This document shows positions 39,805-51,273 of a stretch of 64,000 nt of DNA, one piece after another. How positions within the stretch are numbered: the first letter of the stretch is position 1; each line of letters begins with the position of its first letter. The DNA comes from Pedobacter alluvionis (GTDB lineage Bacteria > Bacteroidota > Bacteroidia > Sphingobacteriales > Sphingobacteriaceae): positions 248,001-312,000 of the forward strand of contig NZ_RCCK01000010.1 in NCBI RefSeq assembly GCF_003664035.1, in the 5' to 3' direction. A program made the position numbers and the translations under genes. The notes beneath the pieces are model-generated. The model was given only the letters and a program-made list of their open reading frames with translations, had not been told where the DNA came from and did not search any database.

Positions 39805-42717
39805 ATGCAAGCTAATTCTTTTAAAAAAAGCCAGATTTTCTTTTCGCTCCTTATCCTTTTCACTTTTTGGGTTGATTACACTAAAGCGCAGACAAGTTTG
39901 GGTTTGGAAAAACAATTTATTCATGATACCAGAAGTAATAAAGAAGATGTTGCACTAATAGAAAAAGGAAGGACAGCGAATATTTTTTATGATGCGGATG
40001 ATTATAAGGGCGTTATAAGGGCAATCGGCGATTTAAGTCATGACTTTTTCAGCGTTTCGGGCGTAAAGCCTGAATTGAAAAGCGTTAAGCCTTCGGAGAA
40101 AGATGTTATTCTGATCGGAACCCTGGGTAAAAACAAACTGATCGATCAGCTCATCAATACAGGAAAGCTGAGTAAATCCACCATTTCAGGCAAGTGGGAG
40201 AGTTTTATCATATCAACTGTCAAAAACCCATTTCCTGGCGTTGATCAGGCATTGGTTATTGCAGGAAGCGACAAAAGGGGAACAATATATGGTATCTATG
40301 AATTATCTGAACAGTTAGGGGTATCTCCATGGTACTGGTGGGCCGATGTGCCGCCAAAAACCAGGAAAAATGCTTATGCTGTTTCCGGAAGTTACAGTTC
40401 AGGAGAACCTGCAGTTAAATATAGAGGCATCTTTATTAATGATGAAGCCCCGGCAATGACGGGATGGGCCAAAGAAAAGTTTGGTGGGATGAACAGTAAG
40501 ATGTACACCCGTATGTTTGAGTTGCTACTTCGCCTGAGGGGTAATTACCTTTGGCCAGCCATGTGGGGTAATGCATTTAATGAGGATGATCCCGAAAATC
40601 CACGCCTAGCAGATGAATATGGCATTGTGATGGGCACTTCCCATCATGAACCAATGATCCGCGCACAACAGGAATGGAAAAAACACGGGGTTGGCGCCTG
40701 GAATTATGCTACAAATCCTCAGGGCTTAAATGCTTTCTGGCAGGAAGGCATCAAAAGGAATAAAAACTACGAAAGCCTGGTAACCATGGGGATGCGGGGA
40801 GATGGAGATGAGCCAATGGTAGAAGGTGGTGATATGGCATCCAATGTTAAACTGCTGGAAAATATAATAACCGACCAGCGCAAAATCCTTTCTGAAAATA
40901 TGGAAAAGCCCGTAGAAAAGATTCCACAGCTCTGGGCTTTATATAAAGAGGTAAAAGACTATTACGATTTCGGGATGAAAGTTCCTGATGACATTACCCT
41001 GTTGTGGGCTGATGATAACTGGGGTAACTTAAGGCATTTACCAACACCCCAGGAACGCAAGCGTAGCGGGGGATCAGGAATATATTATCATTTTGATTAT
41101 GTTGGTGCGCCAAGAAATTATAAATGGCTAAATACTACCTCCCTGCCAAAGGTTTGGGAGCAGATGAACCTGGCGTATAATTATGGTGCTGACCGTATTT
41201 GGGTAGTAAATGTTGGTGATCTGAAACCAATGGAGATTCCGATAGAGTTTTTTTTACGGATGGCATGGAACCCCAAAGCGGTGAACCGTGAAAAGCTTGC
41301 AGGCTTTCTGCTGCACTGGGCAACACGTGAATTTGGACCTGGCCAGGCGAAAGAAATTGCAGATTTGGTGCGCTTGTACTCCAAATATACAACCAGGCGC
41401 AAACCTGAGCTGCTGGGGCCGGAAACTTTTAGTCTGGTAAACTTCAGTGAAGCGCAGCGCGTGGCCACGGAATGGAGCGTATTGTACGACAGGACAGAGC
41501 AGGTGAATAACAAGCTGCCACAGGAGTATAAAGATGCGTTCTATCAATTGGTACGTTATCCGATCCAGGCGATGAAAACGGTGACGGACTTATATATTGC
41601 TGTAGGAAAAAACAGGCTTTACTTTAAACAGGGAAGGGCTGCCACAAACCTTCAGCGTAACCTTGCCCTTGATCTTTTTAAACAAGATCAGCAGCTTAGT
41701 GATGAATATAATCTTAAAATGGCAGGGGGTAAGTGGAATCACATGATGGATCAGGTCAGGATTGGTTATACAAGCTGGAATGATCCAAAGAAAAATATCA
41801 TGCCCAAAACAGAAGAAATCCAGCTTTCTTCAAAATCAGGCTTTGGGGTAGCAGTTGATGGTTCATCCGCCAGCTGGCCATCTAATGCTCCGGCGTCTAT
41901 GCTTCCGCGATTCGAATCTTTAAATAAATTTCAGTCTTATTTTGAAGTTTTTGCAAAAGGATCCGTTCCAATTAATTTCGACTTAAAATCCGATAATTGG
42001 ATTCGTTTGAAAAAGGAAAGCGTTCCCGGAACAAATGATTATAGGGTAATGGTAGATATTGACTGGGCCAAACTCAGTAGCGGAAAGCATCAGGGTAAAA
42101 TCCAAATATCAGATCAATCTACGCAAGTAGTGATAAAAGTTGAAGCCAACAAGGCAACACCTAAGCAATTGGCTGAAGCAAAAGGAACCTTTGCAAGTTT
42201 AGGTGCTCCGATTTCATTTGAGGCTTTTCAGGCAAGTAAAAAGGTAAGCAGGAATGGCATAAGCTGGGGAGCTATTCCCGGTTATGGAAGGGGAGATGCA
42301 GGGATGTCGATTTTTCCGGTCACCTCAGCCCCGCTGGATAAACCTGGTACCCCGACTTTAACTTATCCTGTTTTCTTTTCTAAAAGCGGTGAGGTTAAAA
42401 TTGATCTGGTCGTTGGGCCAACTGTAAACTTCTCCCCGGAAGGGTTAAGGGTCGGAATTTCTGTAGATGGTGCAGCCCCTCAAATCCTCACCATCATAGC
42501 TAAACCTAGTGCCTCAGGATCTGATGCAAGTTGGGCAAACGCGGTCAGGGATAATGCAAGAACATTGACTTCTTCACATTTCTTTAAAGTTCCTGGCAGG
42601 CATACCGTAAAAATATGGATGGTTGATCCGGCAGTAGTGCTGGAAAAAATAATAATCTACCGGGATAAACTACCTGCTAGTTACCTTGGACCAGTAGAAA
42701 ATGAGATGTTAAGATAG
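39805..42717 (+). CDS. GH115 xylan alpha-1,2-(4-O-methyl)glucuronidase
   Basis: This 970-residue protein has a signal peptide (about 1-29). GH115 enzymes remove glucuronic acid from internal xylose units of glucuronoxylan, which GH67 cannot. Family motifs: GSDKRGTIYGIYELSEQLGVSPWYWWADV, KYRGIFINDEAPA, LRLRGNYLWPAMWGNAF, GTSHHEPM, GMRGDGDEPM and LLWADDNWGNLRHLP. The N-terminal domain precedes the TIM barrel, a helical bundle follows (about 560-660), and the C-terminal beta-sandwich ends in KIIIYRD. Length is typical. It stands alone between the SusD terminator and a MITE-like repeat. Confidence 0.96.
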   Translation: MQANSFKKSQIFFSLLILFTFWVDYTKAQTSLGLEKQFIHDTRSNKEDVALIEKGRTANIFYDADDYKGVIRAIGDLSHDFFSVSGVKPELKSVKPSEKDVILIGTLGKNKLIDQLINTGKLSKSTISGKWESFIISTVKNPFPGVDQALVIAGSDKRGTIYGIYELSEQLGVSPWYWWADVPPKTRKNAYAVSGSYSSGEPAVKYRGIFINDEAPAMTGWAKEKFGGMNSKMYTRMFELLLRLRGNYLWPAMWGNAFNEDDPENPRLADEYGIVMGTSHHEPMIRAQQEWKKHGVGAWNYATNPQGLNAFWQEGIKRNKNYESLVTMGMRGDGDEPMVEGGDMASNVKLLENIITDQRKILSENMEKPVEKIPQLWALYKEVKDYYDFGMKVPDDITLLWADDNWGNLRHLPTPQERKRSGGSGIYYHFDYVGAPRNYKWLNTTSLPKVWEQMNLAYNYGADRIWVVNVGDLKPMEIPIEFFLRMAWNPKAVNREKLAGFLLHWATREFGPGQAKEIADLVRLYSKYTTRRKPELLGPETFSLVNFSEAQRVATEWSVLYDRTEQVNNKLPQEYKDAFYQLVRYPIQAMKTVTDLYIAVGKNRLYFKQGRAATNLQRNLALDLFKQDQQLSDEYNLKMAGGKWNHMMDQVRIGYTSWNDPKKNIMPKTEEIQLSSKSGFGVAVDGSSASWPSNAPASMLPRFESLNKFQSYFEVFAKGSVPINFDLKSDNWIRLKKESVPGTNDYRVMVDIDWAKLSSGKHQGKIQISDQSTQVVIKVEANKATPKQLAEAKGTFASLGAPISFEAFQASKKVSRNGISWGAIPGYGRGDAGMSIFPVTSAPLDKPGTPTLTYPVFFSKSGEVKIDLVVGPTVNFSPEGLRVGISVDGAAPQILTIIAKPSASGSDASWANAVRDNARTLTSSHFFKVPGRHTVKIWMVDPAVVLEKIIIYRDKLPASYLGPVENEMLR

Positions 42718-42742
42718 TTATTCGAAATAATTTAAGAAAAAT

Positions 42743-43083
42743 TAATAAGGCTGTCTCATAATAAGTAATGTCATCCTGAGGGGTAATTTATTTATAAAAA
42801 TCAATATAAATGACTGTATTAATCTACGCGTAAAAATCCCCCTAGTTACCGTCATTTCGAGCGGAGTGCAACGCAGTCGAGAAATCTAACTAAATAGATC
42901 TCTCCACTTCGCTTTGCTCCGGTCGAGATGACGACCGTGCTAATGGATTCGGTCTATGGTAGCCTGTTGAAGGACTTGTAAAAAAGCCTTTTTTGGGTGT
43001 TCGATACTTCGCCAAGCTCAGTACAGGCTAAGCTCAACATGATAAGATTCAAAATAAATTGATTTATGAGATAGCCTCTATTA
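42743..43083. mobile_element. MITE-like 341-bp unit with ~19-bp imperfect terminal inverted repeats
   Basis: The left end TAATAAGGCTGTCTCATAA (42743-42761) is matched by the complement of the right end (43064-43083), which reads TAATAGAGGCTATCTCATAA. Inside is a REP-like palindrome at 42850-42933 (CGTCATTTCGAGCGGAG to GGTCGAGATGACG), the inverted-orientation relative of 5742-5848. There is no open frame. This fits a non-autonomous element or nested repeats; I see no clear target-site duplication. It fills most of the gap between the convergent GH115 and CE1 genes. Confidence 0.6.
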
Positions 43084-43132
43084 GTTCCTATGCTTCTGAA
43101 AACGCAGGATTGATAGTATGTTCAATATTCGT

Positions 43133-46111
<2,979 letters not shown>

Positions 46112-46114
46112 AAA

Positions 46115-46136
46115 AAGGCGGCCTGTAAACAGACCG
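46115..46136 (-). terminator. Rho-independent terminator of the DUF2807 gene
   Basis: GGCGGCCTGT and ACAGACCGCC are back-to-back with one mismatch, and on the minus strand the stem is followed directly by seven T residues. It ends the leftward DUF2807 transcript. Confidence 0.85.
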
Positions 46137-46161
46137 CCTGAACCAAAATATAATTCTTTTT

Positions 46162-46752
46162 TTATTTGCTAAGGGAGGCTAATGCATTTTCAGTGTTTAA
46201 GCTGGTTTTTGTATTGGCTGCAACAAATTTGTCCATCACCAGCTTTTGTCCTTTGCCCATTACCAGCATGTGGTCGCCGGTTGAACCGCTTAAGGTTAAA
46301 TCAGCGTGGTCTTCAATCACCGTATACAATCCTTCAGTTTGTGAGTTTAAATCCAGTGATGCATTTCCGCTTAGAAAAACCTGCAGGTATTGTGTATTGA
46401 TTTTACCCTGTGTTTTTACTTTCGCATTATCCATTGCATGGATGCGGTAAATCTCATTTACATAAATGGTAAGTTTCGCGGTGCTGTTATCCAAAGAGGT
46501 AATCTCTAAGCCATCTCCGCTCTGCATAACCTTAACTTTGCCGGTATTTTCATCTGCATAGCTGATGCCGGTACGTTTTCCCTGTATAATGGTCAGCTCT
46601 ACATTTCCTTTCACTTTGATGCGTTTGAAGCTCAATGCTTTTGAAGCATGAACAGGTTTGATGGTTTCATTTGCATGTGCTGATAATACTGCTGAAGTAG
46701 ATAATACCAATGCTAAAGATGATGCGAATAAGGTTTTGAATAAAGTTTTCAT
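46162..46752 (-). CDS. DUF2807 (GIN domain) exported protein
   Basis: This 196-residue protein has a signal peptide ending SAHA (about residue 27). The body is a DUF2807-type right-handed beta repeat: SFKRIKVKGNVELTIIQGKR, GDGLEITSLD, KLTIYVNEIYRI, and repeated short strands NASLDLNSQ and DHADLTLSGS. DUF2807 proteins are common in Bacteroidota and are likely periplasmic or surface proteins of unknown function (a putative autotransporter adhesin-head relation has been suggested). It is a single gene with its own terminator and is not obviously tied to the xylan locus. Confidence 0.8.
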   Translation of the reverse strand: MKTLFKTLFASSLALVLSTSAVLSAHANETIKPVHASKALSFKRIKVKGNVELTIIQGKRTGISYADENTGKVKVMQSGDGLEITSLDNSTAKLTIYVNEIYRIHAMDNAKVKTQGKINTQYLQVFLSGNASLDLNSQTEGLYTVIEDHADLTLSGSTGDHMLVMGKGQKLVMDKFVAANTKTSLNTENALASLSK

Positions 46753-46986
46753 ATGCTTTGAGTTTTAATTTTTATACTGTTTTTATTGTTGTTTTGATAG
46801 TAAGACGTGCAAGCACCGGAAACGTTTCAGCGCAAATCGCAGCATTATACCAGCCTGGGAAGCTAATCGACCAACGCCCGGAATTTAAAGACAAAAAGAG
46901 GGTGGTCGCCGTAAGTTTTCTACAGGTTCTTTCCTGAGTGGATGAATGAGATTTCTTTTTACGTTTTCTACAATAGATAAAGTGAA

Positions 46987-47017
46987 TTGTTATTTAACGC
47001 AGTTTTTTGTATATTTG
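46987..47017 (+). promoter_or_regulatory. Bacteroidota-type promoter for tmRNA (TTG / TATATTTG)
   Basis: The -7 element TATATTTG (47010-47017) matches TAnnTTTG exactly, and a TTG at 46987-46989 lies 20 bases upstream in -33 position. The predicted start is about 30 bases before the mature 5' end of tmRNA, as expected for a precursor trimmed by RNase P. Confidence 0.65.
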
Positions 47018-47050
47018 TGGTCTGGTATTTTTTTACCAGGAACTTTCTCT

Positions 47051-47413
47051 GGGGCCGTTCTTGGATTTGACGGGGTGGCGAAAGTTATGTTAGCATGCAG
47101 TGCGTTGTTCGGAGAGCACTTAAAGTGAACGATCACATTTTAGTTGGCGAAAATACTTACGCCTTAGCTGCTTAGTTTAGAACTAACTAGCTTTTGTCCC
47201 TCTAACTGCTGCATTGTTGGGTTAGAATCCGGGGCATCGAAACAACAAAGCTGGCTTTAAGGAGATACGACTTAAAGTGAGATCAAGTATCTAAGGATTT
47301 AAATAAGGTCGGTTTTCAGCCCGTTTATTTTCCGAAAATCAATTGAAAAATAAGCATGTAGAAGGTATAATTTATCTCACAACTGGACAAGGGTTCGACT
47401 CCCTTCGGCTCCA
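47051..47413 (+). ncRNA. ssrA: Transfer-messenger RNA (tmRNA), tag GENTYALAA
   Basis: The 5' end GGGGCCG pairs with CGGCTCC at the 3' end to form the acceptor stem, and GGTTCGACTCCC forms the T arm. The 5' stretch TTGGATTTGACGGGG is typical of tmRNA. The resume frame at 47146-47175 reads GENTYALAA and stop, close to the GENNYALAA tags of Bacteroidota. CCA is not encoded after the discriminator A, so it must be added. tmRNA rescues stalled ribosomes with SmpB. A hairpin terminator follows at once. Confidence 0.97.
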
Positions 47414-47434
47414 CAAAATTTCGGTATTACTGAA

Positions 47435-47468
47435 GAAAACCCAGCTATTTTATAGGTGGGTTTTCTTT
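47435..47468 (+). terminator. Terminator of ssrA
   Basis: A perfect 9-bp stem GAAAACCCA (47435-47443) / TGGGTTTTC (47457-47465), then TTTG, lies 21 bases after the tmRNA 3' end. Confidence 0.8.
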
Positions 47469-47649
47469 GTAGAAGCATTTCGTTGATTCTACGAAATTTA
47501 AGAATAAATTTGGCCTATCTTCATGCTATATAACTATAATATAAGTTAATCGCATCGTCATCTATTGGAACATTCAATCTGATCGTTGAGTAATAAAGAT
47601 TACATTTGAATATCTCAATCGGAATTTTCATAGTCAAAATATATTGCGA

Positions 47650-48231
47650 ATGTTTGAAGTTTTGTTTTCACATCTTTTGGAAAAAATTTTACTAACCGAA
47701 GAGGAAAAGGAAATTATCAAAATATTTTTTATCCCTAAAAAACTAAGAAAAAGGCAATACCTGCTTCAGGCAGGAGACGTTTGCAAATACTTATGCTTTG
47801 TAGGAAAAGGGTTGCTACGGTCGTATAATGTAGATGACAAAGGCGAAGAACATATGAATATGTTTGCTTGGGAAGGTTGGTGGACTTCGGACATGTATAG
47901 TTTTTTTACAGGTGAAAAGGCTATTATTAATATCGATGCGTTGGAAGATACTGAACTTTTAATGATCACACAGCAGGCTTTTGAAGAGATGACCTTGAAA
48001 GTTCCCAAGATGGATCGGTACTTTCGTATTCTTTTTCAAAATAGCCTTTTTACTAAAGAGCGCAGACTAATTAGTTCCAACACACATACCGCGGAAGAAA
48101 AATACATCAATCTTGTAGAAAGCAACCCGGCACTGGTTAAAAGGGTACCTCAAAACCTCATCGCTTCTTACCTCGGCCTTGCGCCTGAAACTCTTAGCCG
48201 CATCAAGAAAAATATTGCACAGCGTAAGTAG
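47650..48231 (+). CDS. Crp/Fnr family transcriptional regulator
   Basis: This is a 193-residue regulator; an in-frame TTG at 47644 is less likely than the ATG at 47650. The cyclic-nucleotide-binding-type barrel covers about residues 20-125 (YLLQAGDVCKYLCFVGKGLLRSY), and a shortened winged helix ends the protein (PQNLIASYLGLAPETLSRIKKN). The recognition helix keeps the E-x-x-S-R pattern of FNR-type proteins, which read TTGA half-sites. The N-terminal cysteine set of oxygen-sensing FNR is absent, so the signal is unknown. It is followed by a TTGA...TCAA palindrome and an NmrA-like gene that it may control. Confidence 0.9.
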   Translation: MFEVLFSHLLEKILLTEEEKEIIKIFFIPKKLRKRQYLLQAGDVCKYLCFVGKGLLRSYNVDDKGEEHMNMFAWEGWWTSDMYSFFTGEKAIINIDALEDTELLMITQQAFEEMTLKVPKMDRYFRILFQNSLFTKERRLISSNTHTAEEKYINLVESNPALVKRVPQNLIASYLGLAPETLSRIKKNIAQRK

Positions 48232-48235
48232 TGGC

Positions 48236-48249
48236 TTGACCTGGATCAA
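48236..48249. promoter_or_regulatory. FNR-box-like palindrome TTGAC-N4-ATCAA
   Basis: TTGACCTGGATCAA sits 5 bases after the Crp/Fnr stop and 57 bases before the NmrA-like start. It differs from TTGATnnnnATCAA by one base. It fits the E-x-x-S-R recognition helix of the regulator encoded just upstream. Confidence 0.5.
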
Positions 48250-48306
48250 TTGTATTTTCTGATTTAGATCAAGTGCGGTAAGTTCGGTAACTGGTAATTT
48301 TGTACT

Positions 48307-49197
48307 ATGTCAAATACAAAAGTTCCCAAAATACTAATCACCGGAGCGACCGGGCAGGTCGGCAGTAAGACTATAGATTTCCTGTTATCCAATACCGATA
48401 TAGAAATTGTCGCGGCAGTGCGCTCACCTGAAAAAGCCGCTCCTTTTACTGAAAAAGGAATAGCAACCGTGATACTTGATTTCGATGATGAAAGCACACA
48501 CTTACCAGCATTAAAAGGCATTGATCGCATACTAATTGTTACCGGATACACCGTTGATATGCTAAGACAAAGTAAAGCAATATTAGACGGCGCAAAAAGA
48601 GCAGGTGTTCAACACGTAGTTCACTTAGGTGCTTGTGGCCGTGACGATACTACCGTTGCCCATTGGGCCTGGCATCAATTGATCGAAAGATATATTGAAT
48701 GGGCTGGATTCTCTTATACCCATTTACGCCCAGAAACTTTCATGCAAAACATATTAAGTTATGGCGGTAACAAAGCAATCGAAAATGGTATAATACATGC
48801 GTATGTTGAAGGCGCCCGCCTGAGTTGGGTGGATGTTGAAGATGTTGCACAGGTAGCCGCTGTAGCTTTATCACATCCAGAAATCCACGCAGGTAAAATC
48901 TATCGTTTAGGCTATGATGCTGTAACATTTAATGAAATGGCCGTTTTAATGACCAGCATTGTTGGCAAACCATTTCGCTATGAGCCACTTTCTCCCGATG
49001 TGTTTTTACAAAATATGATAAACGCCGGTGCAGAAATGGCCTACATGGGTTGTGTATACGATCACTGGAAACGATATGCAGCAGGAACAATCCCTGGTGC
49101 AGACGACACCTTCGATAACCTTCCGGAGATTATCGGAAAGCAGCCTGTAAAGCTTGCTGATTTTATCAAAAAACATAAAGCAGAATTCGACTATTAA
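48307..49197 (+). CDS. NmrA-like NAD(P)-binding oxidoreductase (atypical SDR)
   Basis: This 296-residue protein starts with a Rossmann fold carrying the atypical-SDR motif TGATGQVGS (about 13-21). HVVHLGACG and a long C-terminal substrate-binding part (LSWVDVEDVAQVAAVAL) fit the NmrA/YtfG group of redox-sensing or quinone-reducing proteins. A canonical YxxxK active site is not evident, so it may be a sensor or a weak reductase. There is no signal peptide, so it is cytoplasmic. A terminator lies 137 bases downstream. Confidence 0.88.
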   Translation: MSNTKVPKILITGATGQVGSKTIDFLLSNTDIEIVAAVRSPEKAAPFTEKGIATVILDFDDESTHLPALKGIDRILIVTGYTVDMLRQSKAILDGAKRAGVQHVVHLGACGRDDTTVAHWAWHQLIERYIEWAGFSYTHLRPETFMQNILSYGGNKAIENGIIHAYVEGARLSWVDVEDVAQVAAVALSHPEIHAGKIYRLGYDAVTFNEMAVLMTSIVGKPFRYEPLSPDVFLQNMINAGAEMAYMGCVYDHWKRYAAGTIPGADDTFDNLPEIIGKQPVKLADFIKKHKAEFDY

Positions 49198-49333
49198 CGG
49201 TGAACGATAAGAGTTACGATGCCCGACGATGAAGTTAACTCAATAGTATACCAAAACAATTATAAGTCTAAATCTGCTATTAAACGCAAATCAGACAGGA
49301 AATAGTTCGAGATTTGTAAAGTAGCCACCACTG

Positions 49334-49365
49334 AAAAAACCGAACCCTAAAAGTTCGGTTTTTTT
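49334..49365 (+). terminator. Strong bidirectional-looking terminator after the NmrA-like gene
   Basis: AACCGAAC (49338-49345) and GTTCGGTT (49353-49360) form a perfect 8-bp stem with a 7-base loop, an A tract before and a T tract after. Confidence 0.9.
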
Positions 49366-49631
49366 ATGTATACATAATTATGTTAATTTATTGATTTTCA
49401 ATGCCTTATTTTTGTTCTTAAGAGAGCCAGGGTTCGAATCCATCGAATTCCCAATTAAGCCTCCGAAGAGCAAAACGAGCTATTAATAAACTATAATATG
49501 GTGACTTATGGTATATTAATCAAATTGCAACTCTCTAAAATCTTGTAAAACCGTTCAAATTTTTTTAGTAGAATCTTGGCACATTTTTATCATAAAAAAA
49601 TGCCACAAATATTTTGTTTAGCTGTATATAT
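49366..49631. other. AT-rich non-coding stretch before the tmRNA fragment
   Basis: No gene is visible. GGGTTCGAATCC around 49430-49441 looks like a tRNA T loop, but its stem does not pair and no tRNA can be folded around it. It may be a worn remnant of a tRNA or attachment site. Confidence 0.35.
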
Positions 49632-49743
49632 CTGCTGCATTGTTGGGTTAGTATCCGGGGCATCGAAACAACAAAGCTGGCTTTAAGGAGATACAACTTA
49701 AAGTGAGATCAAGTATCTAAGGATTTAAATAAGGTCGGTTTTC
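49632..49743 (+). repeat. Partial copy of ssrA (112 nt, 2 mismatches to 47206-47317)
   Basis: The segment from CTGCTGCATTG to GGTCGGTTTTC is repeated from the internal part of tmRNA downstream of the tag frame, in the same orientation. By eye it differs at two places only (A to T, G to A). Neither the acceptor arm nor the tag frame is included, so it cannot work as tmRNA. It abuts a broken gene at 49744. Confidence 0.9.
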
Positions 49744-50007
49744 CAGGCAGAAGGCTTTACATGATATCGTATGTCTTCTTCTTCAATCGCAACCTCTACT
49801 TTATCGGTTGGTAAAACAACAAGGCTCTGTTGAGACTTTAGCGACCCAACTTCGTCATATTTTTTTCTTTAATATATTGCCAATGTCTCTCACAAATCGC
49901 ACGTGCTCTAAAATATTATCACCGGTTATTTCATAACTAGCTAATGGCAAAACTACCAGCGCATAACAACTTTCATATAGATTTCTGCTAGGTTTTGTTA
50001 TGAAGTT
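49744..50007 (-). pseudogene. Frameshifted remnant of an unidentified gene directly downstream of the DUF4157 toxin-like gene
   Basis: Reading leftward right after the stop of the DUF4157 gene, the same frame continues as NFITKPSRNLYESCYALV, VLPLASYEITGDNILEH; a second frame then continues RAICERHWQYIKEK, and after a run of seven A residues a third frame reads KKYDEVGSLKSQQSL, VVLPTDKVEVAIEEEDI, RYHVKPSAW. The pieces join smoothly if two single-base changes are assumed. The gene is cut at the ssrA fragment. I do not recognise the family. A gene in this position next to a toxin would often be an immunity gene; that is speculation. Confidence 0.5.
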
Positions 50008-51273
50008 TTAAGGTTGTATTATACCATTTCCTGGATCTTCCGGCAGTATTTTCTTCTCTATTCTCTCCATAGGTGAACCTACAGGTTGAGCATCAAGGGT
50101 TTGTTCAAATTTTATTGGAAGGTTTTTAACGGTTTTTGCCGCGTATTTTACTGTTGCTCTTTTAAGGATTTTCATTTTGTATTCAATTTGGGTACCCTTA
50201 CCCACACTTAGTAGATTGTTTGCTTTATTCTCAACAGATTTATGTAGCCCATTCATTGCAGAAGTAATCGGGACAATATTTTTGAAACTTCCACTGCCCC
50301 CCAATTGATCATTAACCATGTGTCCTCCAATCCAGCTACCTCCTAAAAAATTCTTTACCTTTTGTGCTTCCGCTCTTGGCCCACTCTCAACTCCAGTTGC
50401 CTGAGTTAAACCATTTATCAATCCAGAGGTATAACTATCTTTTTTATTTCTTACCGTCATTGTTTGTTTTTTTAAATCATTCTTATGGACATGAGCTTTC
50501 TTAGCCTTTGCCTTTGGCTTTTTAGCTTTTTGTATGATAAGAGATTTGAATTGATTGGGTTTGCTGGAATTGTTACGGAGAGACTTTTGATCTGCAGAAA
50601 AGTTTTTATTTTGAGATTTTAAGCTATTCTCTTTTGCTTTAGTCTGCAATGCTATTGCCCCCATCACATCCGCTTCTTTCTCCAAGCTTGCATCATCATT
50701 CACATTCACTCTTCCCTTCATCTGCAAAGTAGGTTTTACTCTACCTTGTTTTTGTTGTACAATATGCCAAGCCTCATGCGGCAAATGTCTTTCTTGTCCG
50801 CTCGCCAGATGAATCTCCGTTCCCTGCGCATAGGCATGTGCTTGTAATTGTGCGGGTTTCGCGGAGTTATAGTGAACTTTTACGTCATCCATGCTAAAAT
50901 GTGAAAGGTTTTCTATACCGGTTTTAAGGTTATCGGGCAAGCTGGTATTGTTTGCTCTTTTCTGAATTGGCTGGGGCAAAACAAATTTTTGTACGGGTGT
51001 TAACGTTTTAGGTTCATTAGTTGGGGGTAACATAAATCGTTGTAATGTGGTTTCCTGCTTTACCTGGGGGCGATTATCGACCATAGTATGGCAAGCTTTT
51101 AATTGCCGCGTACGGGGGCTATTGTTAATCATATTCTGCAATTGAACTTGCGCTATGGTTTTCTGCCGGTTATCGACAAATTGATGCACTGCTTCGCTTT
51201 TGCGCGGCTGGGAAACCTGGCTGGCTATTGAAGCGCTCTTATGCTCTGTTGACTTATCTGCGTACTGGCTCAT
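50008..51273 (-). CDS. DUF4157 (eCIS-core) protein with C-terminal nuclease-like domain; putative toxin
   Basis: This 421-residue protein has no signal peptide. The N-terminus contains two FVDNR/MVDNR repeats (32-36 and 64-68) typical of DUF4157 proteins. The DUF4157 domain spans about 110-205 with metallopeptidase-like HEAWH at 166-170 (LPHEAWHIVQQKQGR). After a lysine-rich linker (247-275) comes a domain with GGHMVNDQLGG (316-326), NIVP (332-335) and a following Asn341, the pattern of DNA/RNA non-specific endonucleases (GHLxADxLGG...NLVP...N). DUF4157 is common in cargo of extracellular contractile injection systems and in polymorphic toxins. No injection-system gene is in the window. The gene is flanked by remnants on both sides. 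Confidence 0.75.
   Translation of the reverse strand: MSQYADKSTEHKSASIASQVSQPRKSEAVHQFVDNRQKTIAQVQLQNMINNSPRTRQLKACHTMVDNRPQVKQETTLQRFMLPPTNEPKTLTPVQKFVLPQPIQKRANNTSLPDNLKTGIENLSHFSMDDVKVHYNSAKPAQLQAHAYAQGTEIHLASGQERHLPHEAWHIVQQKQGRVKPTLQMKGRVNVNDDASLEKEADVMGAIALQTKAKENSLKSQNKNFSADQKSLRNNSSKPNQFKSLIIQKAKKPKAKAKKAHVHKNDLKKQTMTVRNKKDSYTSGLINGLTQATGVESGPRAEAQKVKNFLGGSWIGGHMVNDQLGGSGSFKNIVPITSAMNGLHKSVENKANNLLSVGKGTQIEYKMKILKRATVKYAAKTVKNLPIKFEQTLDAQPVGSPMERIEKKILPEDPGNGIIQP

Noticed and set aside
49415-49460. Possible tRNA signalled by GGGTTCGAATCC
   Set aside because: The T-arm stem does not pair and no acceptor, D or anticodon arm can be folded around it.
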